Shown here: positions 17,795-26,329 of the stretch, piece by piece
Layout: the number at the start of each line of letters is the position of its first letter
Numbering within the stretch: position 1 is the first letter of the stretch
DNA from: Nannocystis sp.
GTDB taxonomy: Bacteria; Myxococcota_A; Polyangia; Nannocystales; Nannocystaceae
Length of the DNA: 64,000 bases
NCBI GenBank assembly: GCA_016712315.1
Contig: JADJRG010000022.1
Coordinates: forward strand, 1,054,001-1,118,000
Direction: 5' to 3'
Program-made: the position numbers and the translations under genes
Notes under the pieces: model-generated
Database searches by the model: none
Told to the model about the DNA's origin: nothing
What the model saw: only the letters and a program-made list of their open reading frames with translations

Positions 17795-18774
17795 CGCTCG
17801 CTCCTCTCACGCAGCTTCGCTCGCGCCAGCCCGAGCAGGGCCTGCGCGATGGCCTCACCGATCGGCAGGCCGAGGTCTCGCTCCAACATCCCCCACTCGC
17901 CGTGGGGGTTGACTTCAAGGAACACGTAGTCGCCGCTCGGCGTGACGATCATGTCGATCGCCCCCTGTCGCAGCCCGAGCTGGCGCATCAACGCCGCGAG
18001 GCGCTCGTGCACCGCCGTCGGCAGCGCGTGCGCCTCCCAGCTCGCCGTCGACTCGTGGCGCCAGTCGACGCCGCATCGGGCCCCGTCGAGGCCGCCGACC
18101 AGCGCGCGGCCGTCCACCCAGGCGATCCTCAGCTCCATGGCCTTTGGGACATATCGCTGGAACATCATCGGGCAGTGGCGCAACCCGCCGAGCGCCTCTA
18201 GATCTGCGGGCCCGATCATCCGGGTCGGCAAGCCGCCGCCGCCCGCCATCGAGTAGCCGAGCGACGTCTGCAGCTTCGCCACCACCTGCCCGTCGTGCGC
18301 GCCCCAGAAGCGCCGCGCCGCCGCCGGATCGGCGGTGATCAGCGTCGGCGGGATCGCCAGCCCCAGCCCCTGCGCCAGCCGGAGCTGACGCGCCTTGTTC
18401 TCGGCGCACCGATTCGCGTCGATCCCGTCGATCCACGGCGCGTCGTCGAGCAGGTCCAGCAGCCCGCGCAGCGCCGTCATCGACTCGCGCAGCGCCGCCT
18501 CGCGGTGAGGCGCGGCGAGGCCCGCGTCTAGGCGCGGCGGCCACAGCCGCCACAGCCACACCGCGTCGACCGTCAGCGCCTCCCCGTCGAGCAGCAGCCG
18601 CCCGCCCGCCGCAGGGTCGAGCTCGCCGCTCAGCGCGAGCGCGAGCGGGAAATCGTCCGTATCGAGCCGCAGCGGCCGCGCGCCGGCCCGCAAAAGGGCG
18701 CCCGCGACCCTCTCGGTGCAGAATGGCTCCTGGCTGTGCGTGAGCAGCAGGACGCAGGGTTGTTCGCGCATCAT
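17791..18774 (-). CDS. mdnB: Microviridin-type ATP-grasp amide ligase (MdnB/MvdC-like)
   Basis: 327 residues. Matches to remembered MdnB features: VLLLTHSQEPFCTERVA at the start, PLRLDTDDFPL, VWLWRLWPPRLDAGL, RESMTALRGLLDLL, ENKARQLRLAQGLGLAIPPT, KLQTSLGYSMAGGGGLPT, CPMMFQRYVPKAMELRIAWV, and the diagnostic end DYVFLEVNPHGEWGMLERDL. The family closes the Lys-to-acid side-chain amide bridge after the esters are made. ATG 18774, preceded by GAGGTG, is chosen; a second ATG follows directly. It lies 36 bases after the precursor gene and overlaps the ester ligase by four bases, so all are expressed together. Confidence 0.88.
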   Translation of the reverse strand: MMREQPCVLLLTHSQEPFCTERVAGALLRAGARPLRLDTDDFPLALALSGELDPAAGGRLLLDGEALTVDAVWLWRLWPPRLDAGLAAPHREAALRESMTALRGLLDLLDDAPWIDGIDANRCAENKARQLRLAQGLGLAIPPTLITADPAAARRFWGAHDGQVVAKLQTSLGYSMAGGGGLPTRMIGPADLEALGGLRHCPMMFQRYVPKAMELRIAWVDGRALVGGLDGARCGVDWRHESTASWEAHALPTAVHERLAALMRQLGLRQGAIDMIVTPSGDYVFLEVNPHGEWGMLERDLGLPIGEAIAQALLGLARAKLRERSER

Positions 18775-18810
18775 GTCACCTCAAGAGAGATCGGGGGCGC
18801 CCGGCTCACC

Positions 18811-19014
18811 TTACCCGTCGCTGTCTTTGAACCAGGTCGTCGACTCGTCGTCGTCGCTCGGGTACTTCTTCGTGCACGGCGAGTCGAGGCAGTGGTACGT
18901 GGGCGCACCGCCGCCGTTGGTGCTCTGCGCCGGGTCGCTCTGCGACGTCAGGAGGTGCGCGAAGAAGGGCAGGTCAGCCCCTTCGCTCTGTGGATCCATG
19001 ATTTTCTTCGACAT
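18811..19014 (-). CDS. mdnA: Microviridin-type graspetide precursor peptide
   Basis: 67 residues from ATG 19014 with a good ribosome site (AGAAGGA, seven bases before). Leader: LPFFAHLL at residues 15-22 matches the PFFARxL helix that recruits microviridin ligases. Core near the C-terminus: TKKYPSDDDE at residues 48-57, matching T-x-K-Y-P-S-D-x-[DE]-[DE]. By analogy with microviridin, Thr48-Asp54 and Ser53-Asp56 would form esters and Lys50-Glu57 an amide. Asp56 takes the place of the common Glu, and the second acidic run makes alternative rings possible. A longer than usual tail (STTWFKDSDG) and two Cys (42, 47) before the core are unusual. Microviridins are mostly serine-protease inhibitors; that activity here is inference. 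Confidence 0.9.
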   Translation of the reverse strand: MSKKIMDPQSEGADLPFFAHLLTSQSDPAQSTNGGGAPTYHCLDSPCTKKYPSDDDESTTWFKDSDG

Positions 19015-19316
19015 TGTTCGTCCTTCTCTCTTACTTCCCCACGTGGAGGGCACAATCGCCCGCCACAACTTGACGGAGCGCCCCACGCGTAACCAACAGG
19101 CCACGCGCGTAGGAGCGCCCCGACACCCTTCCAAAAGAGTGAAGAGCGTCGATCCGCGCGTCGCCGGCGCGGATCGGGGCCCATGACTCGCCCGCCCCTC
19201 GTGCCCGCACCATACGCCCAAGCTGTCGCTCCCCGACCCCACCTGGATCTAACAGCGCACATACGCGCGGCGACGGCCCCTACCGCGCGCCCGGCGATTG
19301 AGCCGCCGCCGCGCCC
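19015..19316. other. Upstream region of the graspetide operon
   Basis: 302 bases between the precursor start and the next gene upstream. The ribosome site for the precursor is the only clear signal. No second precursor-like peptide with a PFFA or KYPSD motif was found on either strand. The operon promoter must lie here or further up, but no boxes could be assigned. Confidence 0.5.
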
Positions 19317-19640
19317 TCAGCCCTCTTGCTCGCCGATCATCTCCTCGCCGCTGAGGATGCTGCCCCAGTTGTTGGCGTCGTTGAAGGTGAGGCTGAGCGG
19401 CTTCTCGTAGCGCAGCGTCCCGATCACCTCGCCGAAGCGCGCCTCGTGGAAGCGCAGGTACAGCGCGCCGTTCGCGATCTTCTGGCTCGGCGGCGCCGTG
19501 AACCCGTCGCGATAGAAGTAGAGCGTGCCGCGGTGCGTCCTGCCCTCGAAGCAGTTGATGACCGCGGTCAGGCCGTTCGTGGTGTCGAGGGTGTTGTGAA
19601 ACACCGAGTAGCGGTCGATCGTGTAGTTGGTGGTAGCCAT
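19317..19640 (-). CDS. Hypothetical 107-residue protein
   Basis: Not recognised. ATG 19640 is preceded by AGGA at a suitable distance. The product is soluble and mostly beta by pattern (YTIDRYSVFHNTLDTTNGLT, ALYLRFHEARFGEVIGTLRY), with an acidic C-terminus (SGEEMIGEQEG). It lies upstream of the graspetide precursor on the same strand, 302 bases away, and downstream of the ftsZ terminator. It may therefore be a single gene. A role in graspetide production cannot be excluded but nothing in the sequence shows it. Confidence 0.65.
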   Translation of the reverse strand: MATTNYTIDRYSVFHNTLDTTNGLTAVINCFEGRTHRGTLYFYRDGFTAPPSQKIANGALYLRFHEARFGEVIGTLRYEKPLSLTFNDANNWGSILSGEEMIGEQEG

Positions 19641-19706
19641 CGCCGCGATCCTGGCGCAGACCGCAGAGGGCCGTCAAACCGGCGGCCTCATACCGCTCAA
19701 GGGCGC

Positions 19707-19736
19707 AAAAAAGAGCGGACCGCTGGGGCCCGCTCT
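19707..19736 (-). terminator. Intrinsic terminator of ftsZ
   Basis: On the minus strand AGAGCGG pairs with CCGCTCT across an 11-base loop and is followed by TTTTTT. It begins 41 bases after the ftsZ stop, so it ends ftsZ as its own unit and separates it from the 107-residue gene. Confidence 0.85.
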
Positions 19737-19776
19737 CGTGTTTGTTCTTGTTGCAACTTTGAGCGGCGAGCGCCGC

Positions 19777-21066
19777 TCAGCGCATCGTCGGCTCATCGCG
19801 GCGCCGCAGGAACGCTGGGATCTCGCTCGGATCCGCCGCCGCCTCGCTGCGCGCCCACCGATCGGCCGCTGGCGCCTCACGCGTCGGCCGCGCCGCCGCC
19901 GCCTCGCGTGCATACGCCCCCGAGCTCTGCGACCCGCCGAGCAGCGCCGCCGCCTGCGCCCCGCGCACCGCGCTGGCCGCGGACGTCGCCCGCGCCGACG
20001 GACCACCAGGCACCTGCACCTGGATCACCCCGCCGCTCGCGCTCTGGCGGCGGCGACCTTGGTGGCTGCGGATCACCTGCTCCAGCTCCTCTTCGGCTGG
20101 CGCGTGGCGATCGAAGCCGGTCGCGATCACCGTCAGCCGCAGCATATCGCCCATATTCGGGTCGATCACCGCGCCGAAGATGATGTTGCAGTCCTCGTGC
20201 GCCGCCTCTTGGATCAGCGAAGCCGCCTCCTCCACCTCGTGCAGGCGCAGGTCGGGGCCGGCCGTAATGTTGATCAGGATCCCTTGAGCCCCGTGGATCG
20301 TCACGTCCTCGAGCAGCGGCGACGAGATCGCCTGCTGCGCCGCGGCCAGCGCCCGCCCCTCGTCGGACGCGATCCCCATGCCCATCAACGCCCGCCCTTG
20401 GCCCGACATGATCGTGCGCACGTCCGCGAAGTCGACGTTGATGATCCCCGGCACTGTGATCAGGTCGGACACCCCTTGCGTCGCGTGCTGCAGCACCTCG
20501 TCCGCGAGGCGGAACGAGTCGAGCAAGCTCGTGTTCGCCGAGGTCACTGACAGCAGCCGATCGTTCGGGATCGTGATCAGCGTGTCGACCGCCTTCTCCA
20601 GCTTCTCGATCCCCATCTCCGCGAAGCGCATCCGCCTCCGGCCTTCGAAGCGGAACGGCTTCGTCACCACGCCCACCGTCAGCGCCCCGAGCTCGCGGGC
20701 CACCTGCGCGATGATCGGCGCCGCCCCCGTGCCCGTGCCGCCGCCCATACCACCTGTCACAAAGACCATGTCTGCGCCTTGCAGCGCCTCCGCGATCGCG
20801 TCGATGCTCTCGAGCGCCGCCTCGCGCCCCTTCTCCGGGTTCGCGCCGGCGCCCAGGCCGCGCGTGATCTCCTTGCCGAGCTGGATCGTGATCCCGGCCA
20901 AGCTCTTCTCGAGCGCCTGCACATCGGTGTTGGCGACGATGAACTCGACCCCCTCCACCTTGTTATTGATCATCGTATTGACGGCGTTGCCGCCCGCGCC
21001 TCCCACGCCGATCACCTTGATCTTGGCGGCTGGGGGCAGAGATTCGTCGAGGTCGAAGTACGCCAT
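19777..21066 (-). CDS. ftsZ: Cell division GTPase FtsZ
   Basis: 429 residues, slightly longer than most because of a variable linker. Features: KIKVIGVGGAGGNAVNTMI nucleotide-binding start, NTDVQAL, tubulin signature GGMGGGTGTGAAP at about 105-117, TKPFRFEGRRR, NDRLL, and the T7 catalytic loop region GIINVDFADVRTIM. A Ser/Ala/Arg-rich linker of about 90 residues leads to the C-terminal peptide SEIPAFLRRR, which binds FtsA and ZipA-like partners. It polymerises at mid-cell to form the division ring. It stands alone here: its usual partners ftsQ and ftsA are at 40-42.5 kb on the other strand. The 269 bases upstream hold its promoter. Confidence 0.98.
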   Translation of the reverse strand: MAYFDLDESLPPAAKIKVIGVGGAGGNAVNTMINNKVEGVEFIVANTDVQALEKSLAGITIQLGKEITRGLGAGANPEKGREAALESIDAIAEALQGADMVFVTGGMGGGTGTGAAPIIAQVARELGALTVGVVTKPFRFEGRRRMRFAEMGIEKLEKAVDTLITIPNDRLLSVTSANTSLLDSFRLADEVLQHATQGVSDLITVPGIINVDFADVRTIMSGQGRALMGMGIASDEGRALAAAQQAISSPLLEDVTIHGAQGILINITAGPDLRLHEVEEAASLIQEAAHEDCNIIFGAVIDPNMGDMLRLTVIATGFDRHAPAEEELEQVIRSHQGRRRQSASGGVIQVQVPGGPSARATSAASAVRGAQAAALLGGSQSSGAYAREAAAARPTREAPAADRWARSEAAADPSEIPAFLRRRDEPTMR

Positions 21067-21200
21067 AGCTGGGTTCCCTTGCTTGCTTGCTCGCTGCTCA
21101 GGCGAGGAGTTGCTCCACGCGTGCCCTTATCTGAGGCGATCTCGCGAGGCAAAAAACTTGGGATTTTAAGAGATCCGCCCGGCCAAAACGCCTACCTTAT

Positions 21201-21213
21201 CCTACACTGTAGG
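21201..21213. promoter_or_regulatory. 13-bp palindrome upstream of ftsZ
   Basis: cctacactgtagg is a perfect palindrome around its central base, about 140 bases upstream of the ftsZ start in an otherwise unstructured 269-base region. It could be an operator; this rests only on symmetry and position. Confidence 0.3.
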
Positions 21214-21335
21214 CAACGCCAAATTCCCTCACACAACCCCTAGAACCCGCCTCTACAGGCCAATTCCTGCCCATCCTCGCAGGAGCACGCCTCCGCGCCA
21301 ACGCTCTGGCGCCGCGAGCCGTTGATCTGCCTCGG

Positions 21336-22106
21336 TCATCTCGGCCACAGCATCGAGACCCCCCCGATCGCCACCATCACCAGCACCGCCCAGCGCACCA
21401 GCCCTGCGCCTGCACGGATCTGCCAGCGCGCCCCCAGCCAACCGCCCAGCGCCGTCCCCACCGCGAGCGCCAGCCCCTCCTTCCACGCGATCTGCCCCGC
21501 CAACCCGAAGATCGGCAGCGTCAGCGCGCTATAGACCAGCACCGCGCGCACCTTGATCGCGTTCGCCACCACCGCCGGATAGCCCAGCCCCGGCACCAGC
21601 AGCGCCAGCAGCGGGAAGCCCACCCCTGCCTGCAAGAAGCCCCCGTACACCCCGATCACCCCCGCCACCAGATCCGCCCGCCACGACATCGGCGTCGGCG
21701 CCGGAGGAGGCCGCAAGAAACGACCTGGCCGTAAGGCCAGGATCACAGCCCACACCACCAGCACGCCGCCGATCAGCGGCCCAAACATCGCGTCCGCCAC
21801 CCTCGTCGCCAGCCAAGCCCCGCCGATCGCCCCGACTGTCATCGGCAGCGCCACCCGCAGCGTCGCCGTGTACTCCCCGATCCCATCGCGATGGAACGCC
21901 CACGAGGAGCCGATCCCTTGCAGCAGCACCCCCACCCGGCTCGTCCCGTTCGCCACCGTCGGAGGCAGCCCCAGCCCGATCAGCAGCGGCAAAATTAAGA
22001 AACTCCCCCCGCCCGCCAGCGTATTCACCACCCCCGCGAAGATCCCCGCCGCCACCAGCAGCCCGATCCCCACCCAAGGGCTCAGGCCCCACATCTCCAA
22101 GCTCAC
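21336..22106 (-). CDS. TauE/SafE family membrane permease
   Basis: 256 residues, very hydrophobic, with about eight membrane helices. Family features are GVVNTLAGGGSFLILP near the start of the first repeat and GVYGGFLQAGVGFPLLALL in the second, the two halves related as in TauE/SafE (COG0730) proteins. Members move sulfite, sulfoacetate or other small organic anions, or have no known substrate; the substrate here is not deducible. GTG 22106 is chosen because GGGGGGAGGG lies just upstream; ATG 22094 is an alternative. It follows the radical-SAM gene by 13 bases on the same strand, so it probably belongs to its transcript. Confidence 0.85.
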   Translation of the reverse strand: MSLEMWGLSPWVGIGLLVAAGIFAGVVNTLAGGGSFLILPLLIGLGLPPTVANGTSRVGVLLQGIGSSWAFHRDGIGEYTATLRVALPMTVGAIGGAWLATRVADAMFGPLIGGVLVVWAVILALRPGRFLRPPPAPTPMSWRADLVAGVIGVYGGFLQAGVGFPLLALLVPGLGYPAVVANAIKVRAVLVYSALTLPIFGLAGQIAWKEGLALAVGTALGGWLGARWQIRAGAGLVRWAVLVMVAIGGVSMLWPR

Positions 22107-22119
22107 CCGCCCTCCCCCC

Positions 22120-25100
22120 TCACTCCGCCGAGGCCTCCGCCACCTCGACCGCCCGCCGAGCCTGCGCCGGCCGCATCACCGCGCCGGCCGCCATCATCGA
22201 CACCAATTCCCCGTCCACCTCCGTCAGCAGCCGTTCCCGACAGAACCAGTGATCAGGCACAGCCGCCCCCAGCAGCCCCTCGACCACCTCACGTGGCCGC
22301 GCGCCCCCGTCGCCGCTCCCCAAGTTCAGCCGCAGCATCAGCGCCCCCCGCTCGCGGTCCACCCGAGCCGACAAGATCCGCCCACGCGCGTCCACCACCC
22401 GCGGCGCCTCGTTCTTACTCCGCCCTGGTTTCCCGCCTGAGCGTCGCACCACCGGCAGCTCGGCCGCCGCCAAGCTCGCCATCAGCTTCTGCTCCGCCGC
22501 TGCCACCCCCTCCGGGTCCAGCGTCACCGCGTACTCTGCCGCCGCGATCATCTCCCCGATCCGCTTCTCGCCTGGCCCCACCAGCCGCAGCCCCACGATC
22601 TCCAGCCCGGGGGGCGCCACCGCGCGAAGTCGCGCCTCCAGCGCTGCCCCGATCTCCGCCCGCTGCGCCGCGCTCCAGCCCCCTGTCATATCCGCCAGGG
22701 CGTCCGCCACGATCAGATCGATCTCCACAACCTCCTCGAGCGCGGCTGTCCCGAGGGGCAGGGCGGGACCGAAGCTCATCCGCGGCACTGGGTTGAAGCC
22801 TCGCGTGAACGCCACCTCCAGCCCTGCGCGCCGCAGCATGCGCGGGATCACCCGCAGCAGGTCCAGGTGGCCCATAAACGCCATCGCCCCTTGTTTCGTA
22901 AAAAACACCCGAGCCCGGCTATACGGCGCCTCCGCCGCCTCCTTGAACGCCGAATCCGCCGCCAAATTGGAGCGCCCGGTCAGCCCGGTCAGCCCGCTCG
23001 GCCGCCCCTCCTTCACCCGGCTCACCAGCCGCTCCGCCGGGATGAACTCCTCGCCCAGCAGCGGCGGATCCGCCGTCCCATCCTCTAGATCCTCCGCGTC
23101 ATCCGCCGCCAGCGCCCACGCCTCGGCCGCCGCCGCCTCGCGCTCCTGGCGCGCCTCTCGGAGCCGATTCAGCTCACGCAGCGCGACCAGCCGCTCGCCG
23201 CGCATCTCGCTCATATCGCAGGCGATCCCGCAGTCGTAGCAGACCAGCCGTCGCTGCTCCGCCGCCGCGTCCGCCTCGTTCGTGTGGTGCACCTTCGCCC
23301 CGAACGGCTTCCCGCACGGCGGCGAGCTGCGCCCCTTCAGCGCCTTACGGTACTCGCTCGCCAAGAAGTCCGGATCCAGCCCCATGTCCAGGTGGTCCCA
23401 CGGCAGCCGCGCGTCCACCGGGATCGTCCTCGTATACCGCTCCGGCTCGATCCCTGCCGCTTGCAGCGCCGCCAGCCAGCGGTCGAACGAGAACACCTCT
23501 TTCCACCCGTCGAAGCGCGCACCTGCCCGATAGGCCAGCTCAAGCGCCTCCCCCATCCGCCGGTCGCCGCGCGCGAACAGGCACTCCAGCCAGCTCTCGC
23601 GCGGCGCGTGCGTCTTCAGGCTCAGCTTGTAGCGGCGCGCCAGCCCCTTGAGCAGATCGATCTTCCCATAAAGATCCTCCACCGACTCCATCGCCGCCCA
23701 TTGGAACGGCGTATGAGGCTTCGGCACGTGCTGCGACACGGACACCGTCACCGTCGGCATCCTCGCCACCCGCATCTCCCGGGCCACCTCGCGCACTCGG
23801 TTCCCCGTCTCCGCGATCCCGACCACGTCCTCCTCGGTCTCGGTCGGCAGCCCCATGATGAAGTACATCTTGATCCGGTCGTAGCCGCGCTCGAAGATCC
23901 GCCGCGCCGACGCCAGGATGTCCTCGTCGCTGACGTTCTTGTTGATCACGTCGCGCATCCGCTGCGTGCCTGCTTCTGGCGCGAAGGTCAGGCCGCTGAT
24001 GCCCACCGTCTTGATCGCGTCGAGCAGCTCGTTGTTCAGCCCGTACGCGCGCAGGCTCGCCACCCCCAGCTTCACCTTCCGCTTGTACAGCTCCGGCACC
24101 AGCTCCTTGATCAGCGGATCGATACAAGACACGTCGGCCGTGCTCAGCGCTGTCAGGCTCGTCTCGGAGAACCCGCCCTTGTCCACCCCTTCCAGCACCG
24201 CCTTCACCACCGCCGCCGGCGATCGCTCCCGCACCGGCCGATAGATGATCCCCGCCTGGCAGAAGCGGCACCCCTCCGTGCACCCGCGCGTGATCTCCAC
24301 CGCCGCGCGATCGAAGATCGCCTCCGCGTACGGCACCGGGAATTCTGTCGGGAACGGGAACTGATCCAGATCGCGCACCCACACCCGCTCCACCCGCTCA
24401 GGCGCCCCAGCGGCCACCCCAGCGGCGCTGCGCCCGATCACCACCTCGAGCTCCGATCGCGGGTCCACCGCGACCTCATAGAATTCTGGCACATAGATCC
24501 CTGGCAGCTTGACCGCCGCCGCCAGCACCGCCGCGCGCGACGCCCCTGCCCGCCGCAGCCCGCCGATCGTCCGCAGCAGCGCCGGCAGCACCTCCTCCGC
24601 CTCGCCCACCAGAAAAAGATCCACGAACGAGCTCAGCGGCTCTGGGTGTGTCGCCGTCGGCCCGCCCGCGATCACGATCGGATCGTGATCACCGCGGTCA
24701 CGCGAGCGGATCGGGATCCCCCCCAGCTCCAGGTTCAGCAGCACGTTCGAGTAGCTCAGCTCGTACTGGAGGCTCACCCCCACCACGTCGAAGTCGCGCA
24801 GCGGCCGCTGGCTCTCCATGCTGATCAGCGGCAGGCCTCGCGCCCGCAGCTCCGCCTCCATATCGCTCCACGGGCTGAACGCCCGCTCGCACGCCAGATC
24901 GGGGGCCTTATTGATCAGCGAGTACAAGATCCGCGTGCCCAAGTGGCTCATCCCGATCTCGTAGATGTCGGGGAACGCCAGCACGAAGCGGCACGTGAGC
25001 GGCTCCGACCACGGCTTACAGATCTGCTGCTCCTCACCGCCGAGGTAGCGGCCGGGCTTGCTCACGCGCGCGAGAAAGCCCGCGTACGGGTGTGAAGAAG

Positions 25101-25155
25101 CCGCGCCGAGGGCCGCCTTTGCGATCCGGTCTTGGACTGAAGTCTCGTCGAACAT
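22120..25155 (-). CDS. B12-binding-like radical SAM protein fused to DUF2344
   Basis: 1011 residues from ATG 25155 (GAAGG just upstream; an in-frame TTG 27 bases earlier is less likely). The N-terminal half has a B12-binding-like region (FPDIYEIGMSHLGTRILY) and a radical SAM core with the cluster motif RGCTEGCRFCQAG, then LTFAPEAGTQRMRDVINK and MYFIMGLPTETEEDV. This is the TIGR03960 type. A Cys-rich stretch (CYDCGIACDMSE) leads to a linker, then a C-terminal DUF2344/TIGR03936 domain (FTKQGAMAFMGHLDLLRVIP, RRAGLEVAFTRGFNPVPRMS). In many genomes these are one protein or neighbours, linked to ribosome/RNA maturation, but the reaction is not established. The product is cytoplasmic. Confidence 0.88.
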   Translation of the reverse strand: MFDETSVQDRIAKAALGAASSHPYAGFLARVSKPGRYLGGEEQQICKPWSEPLTCRFVLAFPDIYEIGMSHLGTRILYSLINKAPDLACERAFSPWSDMEAELRARGLPLISMESQRPLRDFDVVGVSLQYELSYSNVLLNLELGGIPIRSRDRGDHDPIVIAGGPTATHPEPLSSFVDLFLVGEAEEVLPALLRTIGGLRRAGASRAAVLAAAVKLPGIYVPEFYEVAVDPRSELEVVIGRSAAGVAAGAPERVERVWVRDLDQFPFPTEFPVPYAEAIFDRAAVEITRGCTEGCRFCQAGIIYRPVRERSPAAVVKAVLEGVDKGGFSETSLTALSTADVSCIDPLIKELVPELYKRKVKLGVASLRAYGLNNELLDAIKTVGISGLTFAPEAGTQRMRDVINKNVSDEDILASARRIFERGYDRIKMYFIMGLPTETEEDVVGIAETGNRVREVAREMRVARMPTVTVSVSQHVPKPHTPFQWAAMESVEDLYGKIDLLKGLARRYKLSLKTHAPRESWLECLFARGDRRMGEALELAYRAGARFDGWKEVFSFDRWLAALQAAGIEPERYTRTIPVDARLPWDHLDMGLDPDFLASEYRKALKGRSSPPCGKPFGAKVHHTNEADAAAEQRRLVCYDCGIACDMSEMRGERLVALRELNRLREARQEREAAAAEAWALAADDAEDLEDGTADPPLLGEEFIPAERLVSRVKEGRPSGLTGLTGRSNLAADSAFKEAAEAPYSRARVFFTKQGAMAFMGHLDLLRVIPRMLRRAGLEVAFTRGFNPVPRMSFGPALPLGTAALEEVVEIDLIVADALADMTGGWSAAQRAEIGAALEARLRAVAPPGLEIVGLRLVGPGEKRIGEMIAAAEYAVTLDPEGVAAAEQKLMASLAAAELPVVRRSGGKPGRSKNEAPRVVDARGRILSARVDRERGALMLRLNLGSGDGGARPREVVEGLLGAAVPDHWFCRERLLTEVDGELVSMMAAGAVMRPAQARRAVEVAEASAE

Positions 25156-25295
25156 GACCTTCGGGCAGGTGTGCCACAACAACCATCAAAGGTCACCCGT
25201 AGCCGCCCGCGCCTCGCGCTCCTCCAAGCGAGGACGCTCGTCGCGCCTCACCGCCGCCCTTGCCGCCCGCGCTCTGGGCGTTACCATGCCCGCTC

Positions 25296-26279
25296 GTGAA
25301 GGACCTCTACGACTCCTTGGGCGTCTCCAAGACCGCCGACGCGGCCGAGATCAAGCGCGCCTACCGCAAGCTCACCCAGCAGTTTCACCCGGACAAGAAC
25401 CCGGGCGACAAGGCCGCTGAGGAGCGCTTTAAGGACATCTCCGTCGCCTACGAAGTCATCGGCGACCCAGACAAGCGCAAGCTCTACGACGAGTTCGGTG
25501 AGATCAGCCTCACGCAAGGCTTTGATCCTGCCCGCGCCCGCGCCTACAAGCAGGCCCGCGGCGGCTTCCCTGGCGGCGCGGGCGGCGGCCGCGGCGCCCC
25601 TGGCTTCGGCGGCAGCTACGGCTTCTCCAGCTCCTCGGACGCCCGCGGAGCCTCCTTCGACGACATCCTCTCCCAACTCTTCGGCGGAGGCCGCGTCCGC
25701 GACGCCGACGATCTCTTCGGCGCGCAGGGCCGCGGCGGCCCGCGGCAGCCCACCACCCAAGACATCAGCGGCGAGATCACCATCGACTTCACCGACGCCT
25801 TGCTCGGCGCCACCGTCCCCTTGCGGATCGAGTCTCGCGGCGGCGCGGCGCGCACCCTCGACGTCAAGGTCCCGCAAGGAGTCGCCGACAACTCCAAGCT
25901 CCGCCTCCGCGGCCAAGGCAGCGGCAACCCGCCTGGCGACATCCTGCTCACCATCCGCGTCCGCGAGCACCGTCACCTCCAGCGCGACGGCAACAACCTC
26001 ATCTTGCCCCTGCCAGTCACCGCCCTCGAGGCCTACCGCGGCGGCCCCATCGACGTCCCCACCCCCTGGGGTGAGCTCACCATCAAGCTCGCCCCTGGCT
26101 CTCAGAACGGCCAGACCCTCCGCCTCAAGGGCAAGGGAGTGCAAGCGCCAGGAAGGGACGCTGGCGATCTCCTCATCAAGCTCGACGTCCGCCTCCCGCG
26201 CGCCGGCGATCCAGCGCTGCTCGCCGCCCTCGAGGCCCTGCAAGCCGAAGAAGACCCGCGCGCCGGCTTCACCCTCTGA
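25296..26279 (+). CDS. DnaJ-class co-chaperone (CbpA-like, no zinc finger)
   Basis: 327 residues from GTG 25296, which gives the canonical start VKDLYDSLGVSKTADAAEIK. The J-domain has the HPD tripeptide (QQFHPDKNPGD), essential for stimulating DnaK ATPase. A Gly/Phe-rich region (GGFPGGAGGGRGAPGFGGSY) follows, with FDDILSQLFGGG. There is no CxxCxGxG zinc-finger region. The C-terminal substrate-binding beta domains are present (ISGEITIDFTDALLGATVPL, LDVKVPQGVADNSKLRLRGQ, GDLLIKLDVRLP). This is the type-II/CbpA layout. It probably delivers unfolded clients to DnaK in the cytoplasm. The gene is divergent from the radical-SAM gene and 50 bases upstream of lipA. Confidence 0.92.
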   Translation: MKDLYDSLGVSKTADAAEIKRAYRKLTQQFHPDKNPGDKAAEERFKDISVAYEVIGDPDKRKLYDEFGEISLTQGFDPARARAYKQARGGFPGGAGGGRGAPGFGGSYGFSSSSDARGASFDDILSQLFGGGRVRDADDLFGAQGRGGPRQPTTQDISGEITIDFTDALLGATVPLRIESRGGAARTLDVKVPQGVADNSKLRLRGQGSGNPPGDILLTIRVREHRHLQRDGNNLILPLPVTALEAYRGGPIDVPTPWGELTIKLAPGSQNGQTLRLKGKGVQAPGRDAGDLLIKLDVRLPRAGDPALLAALEALQAEEDPRAGFTL

Positions 26280-26329
26280 GCGCGCAGCCGCTCACGATCG
26301 CGCCCGCCGCCCGTGCTACACCCGAACGC

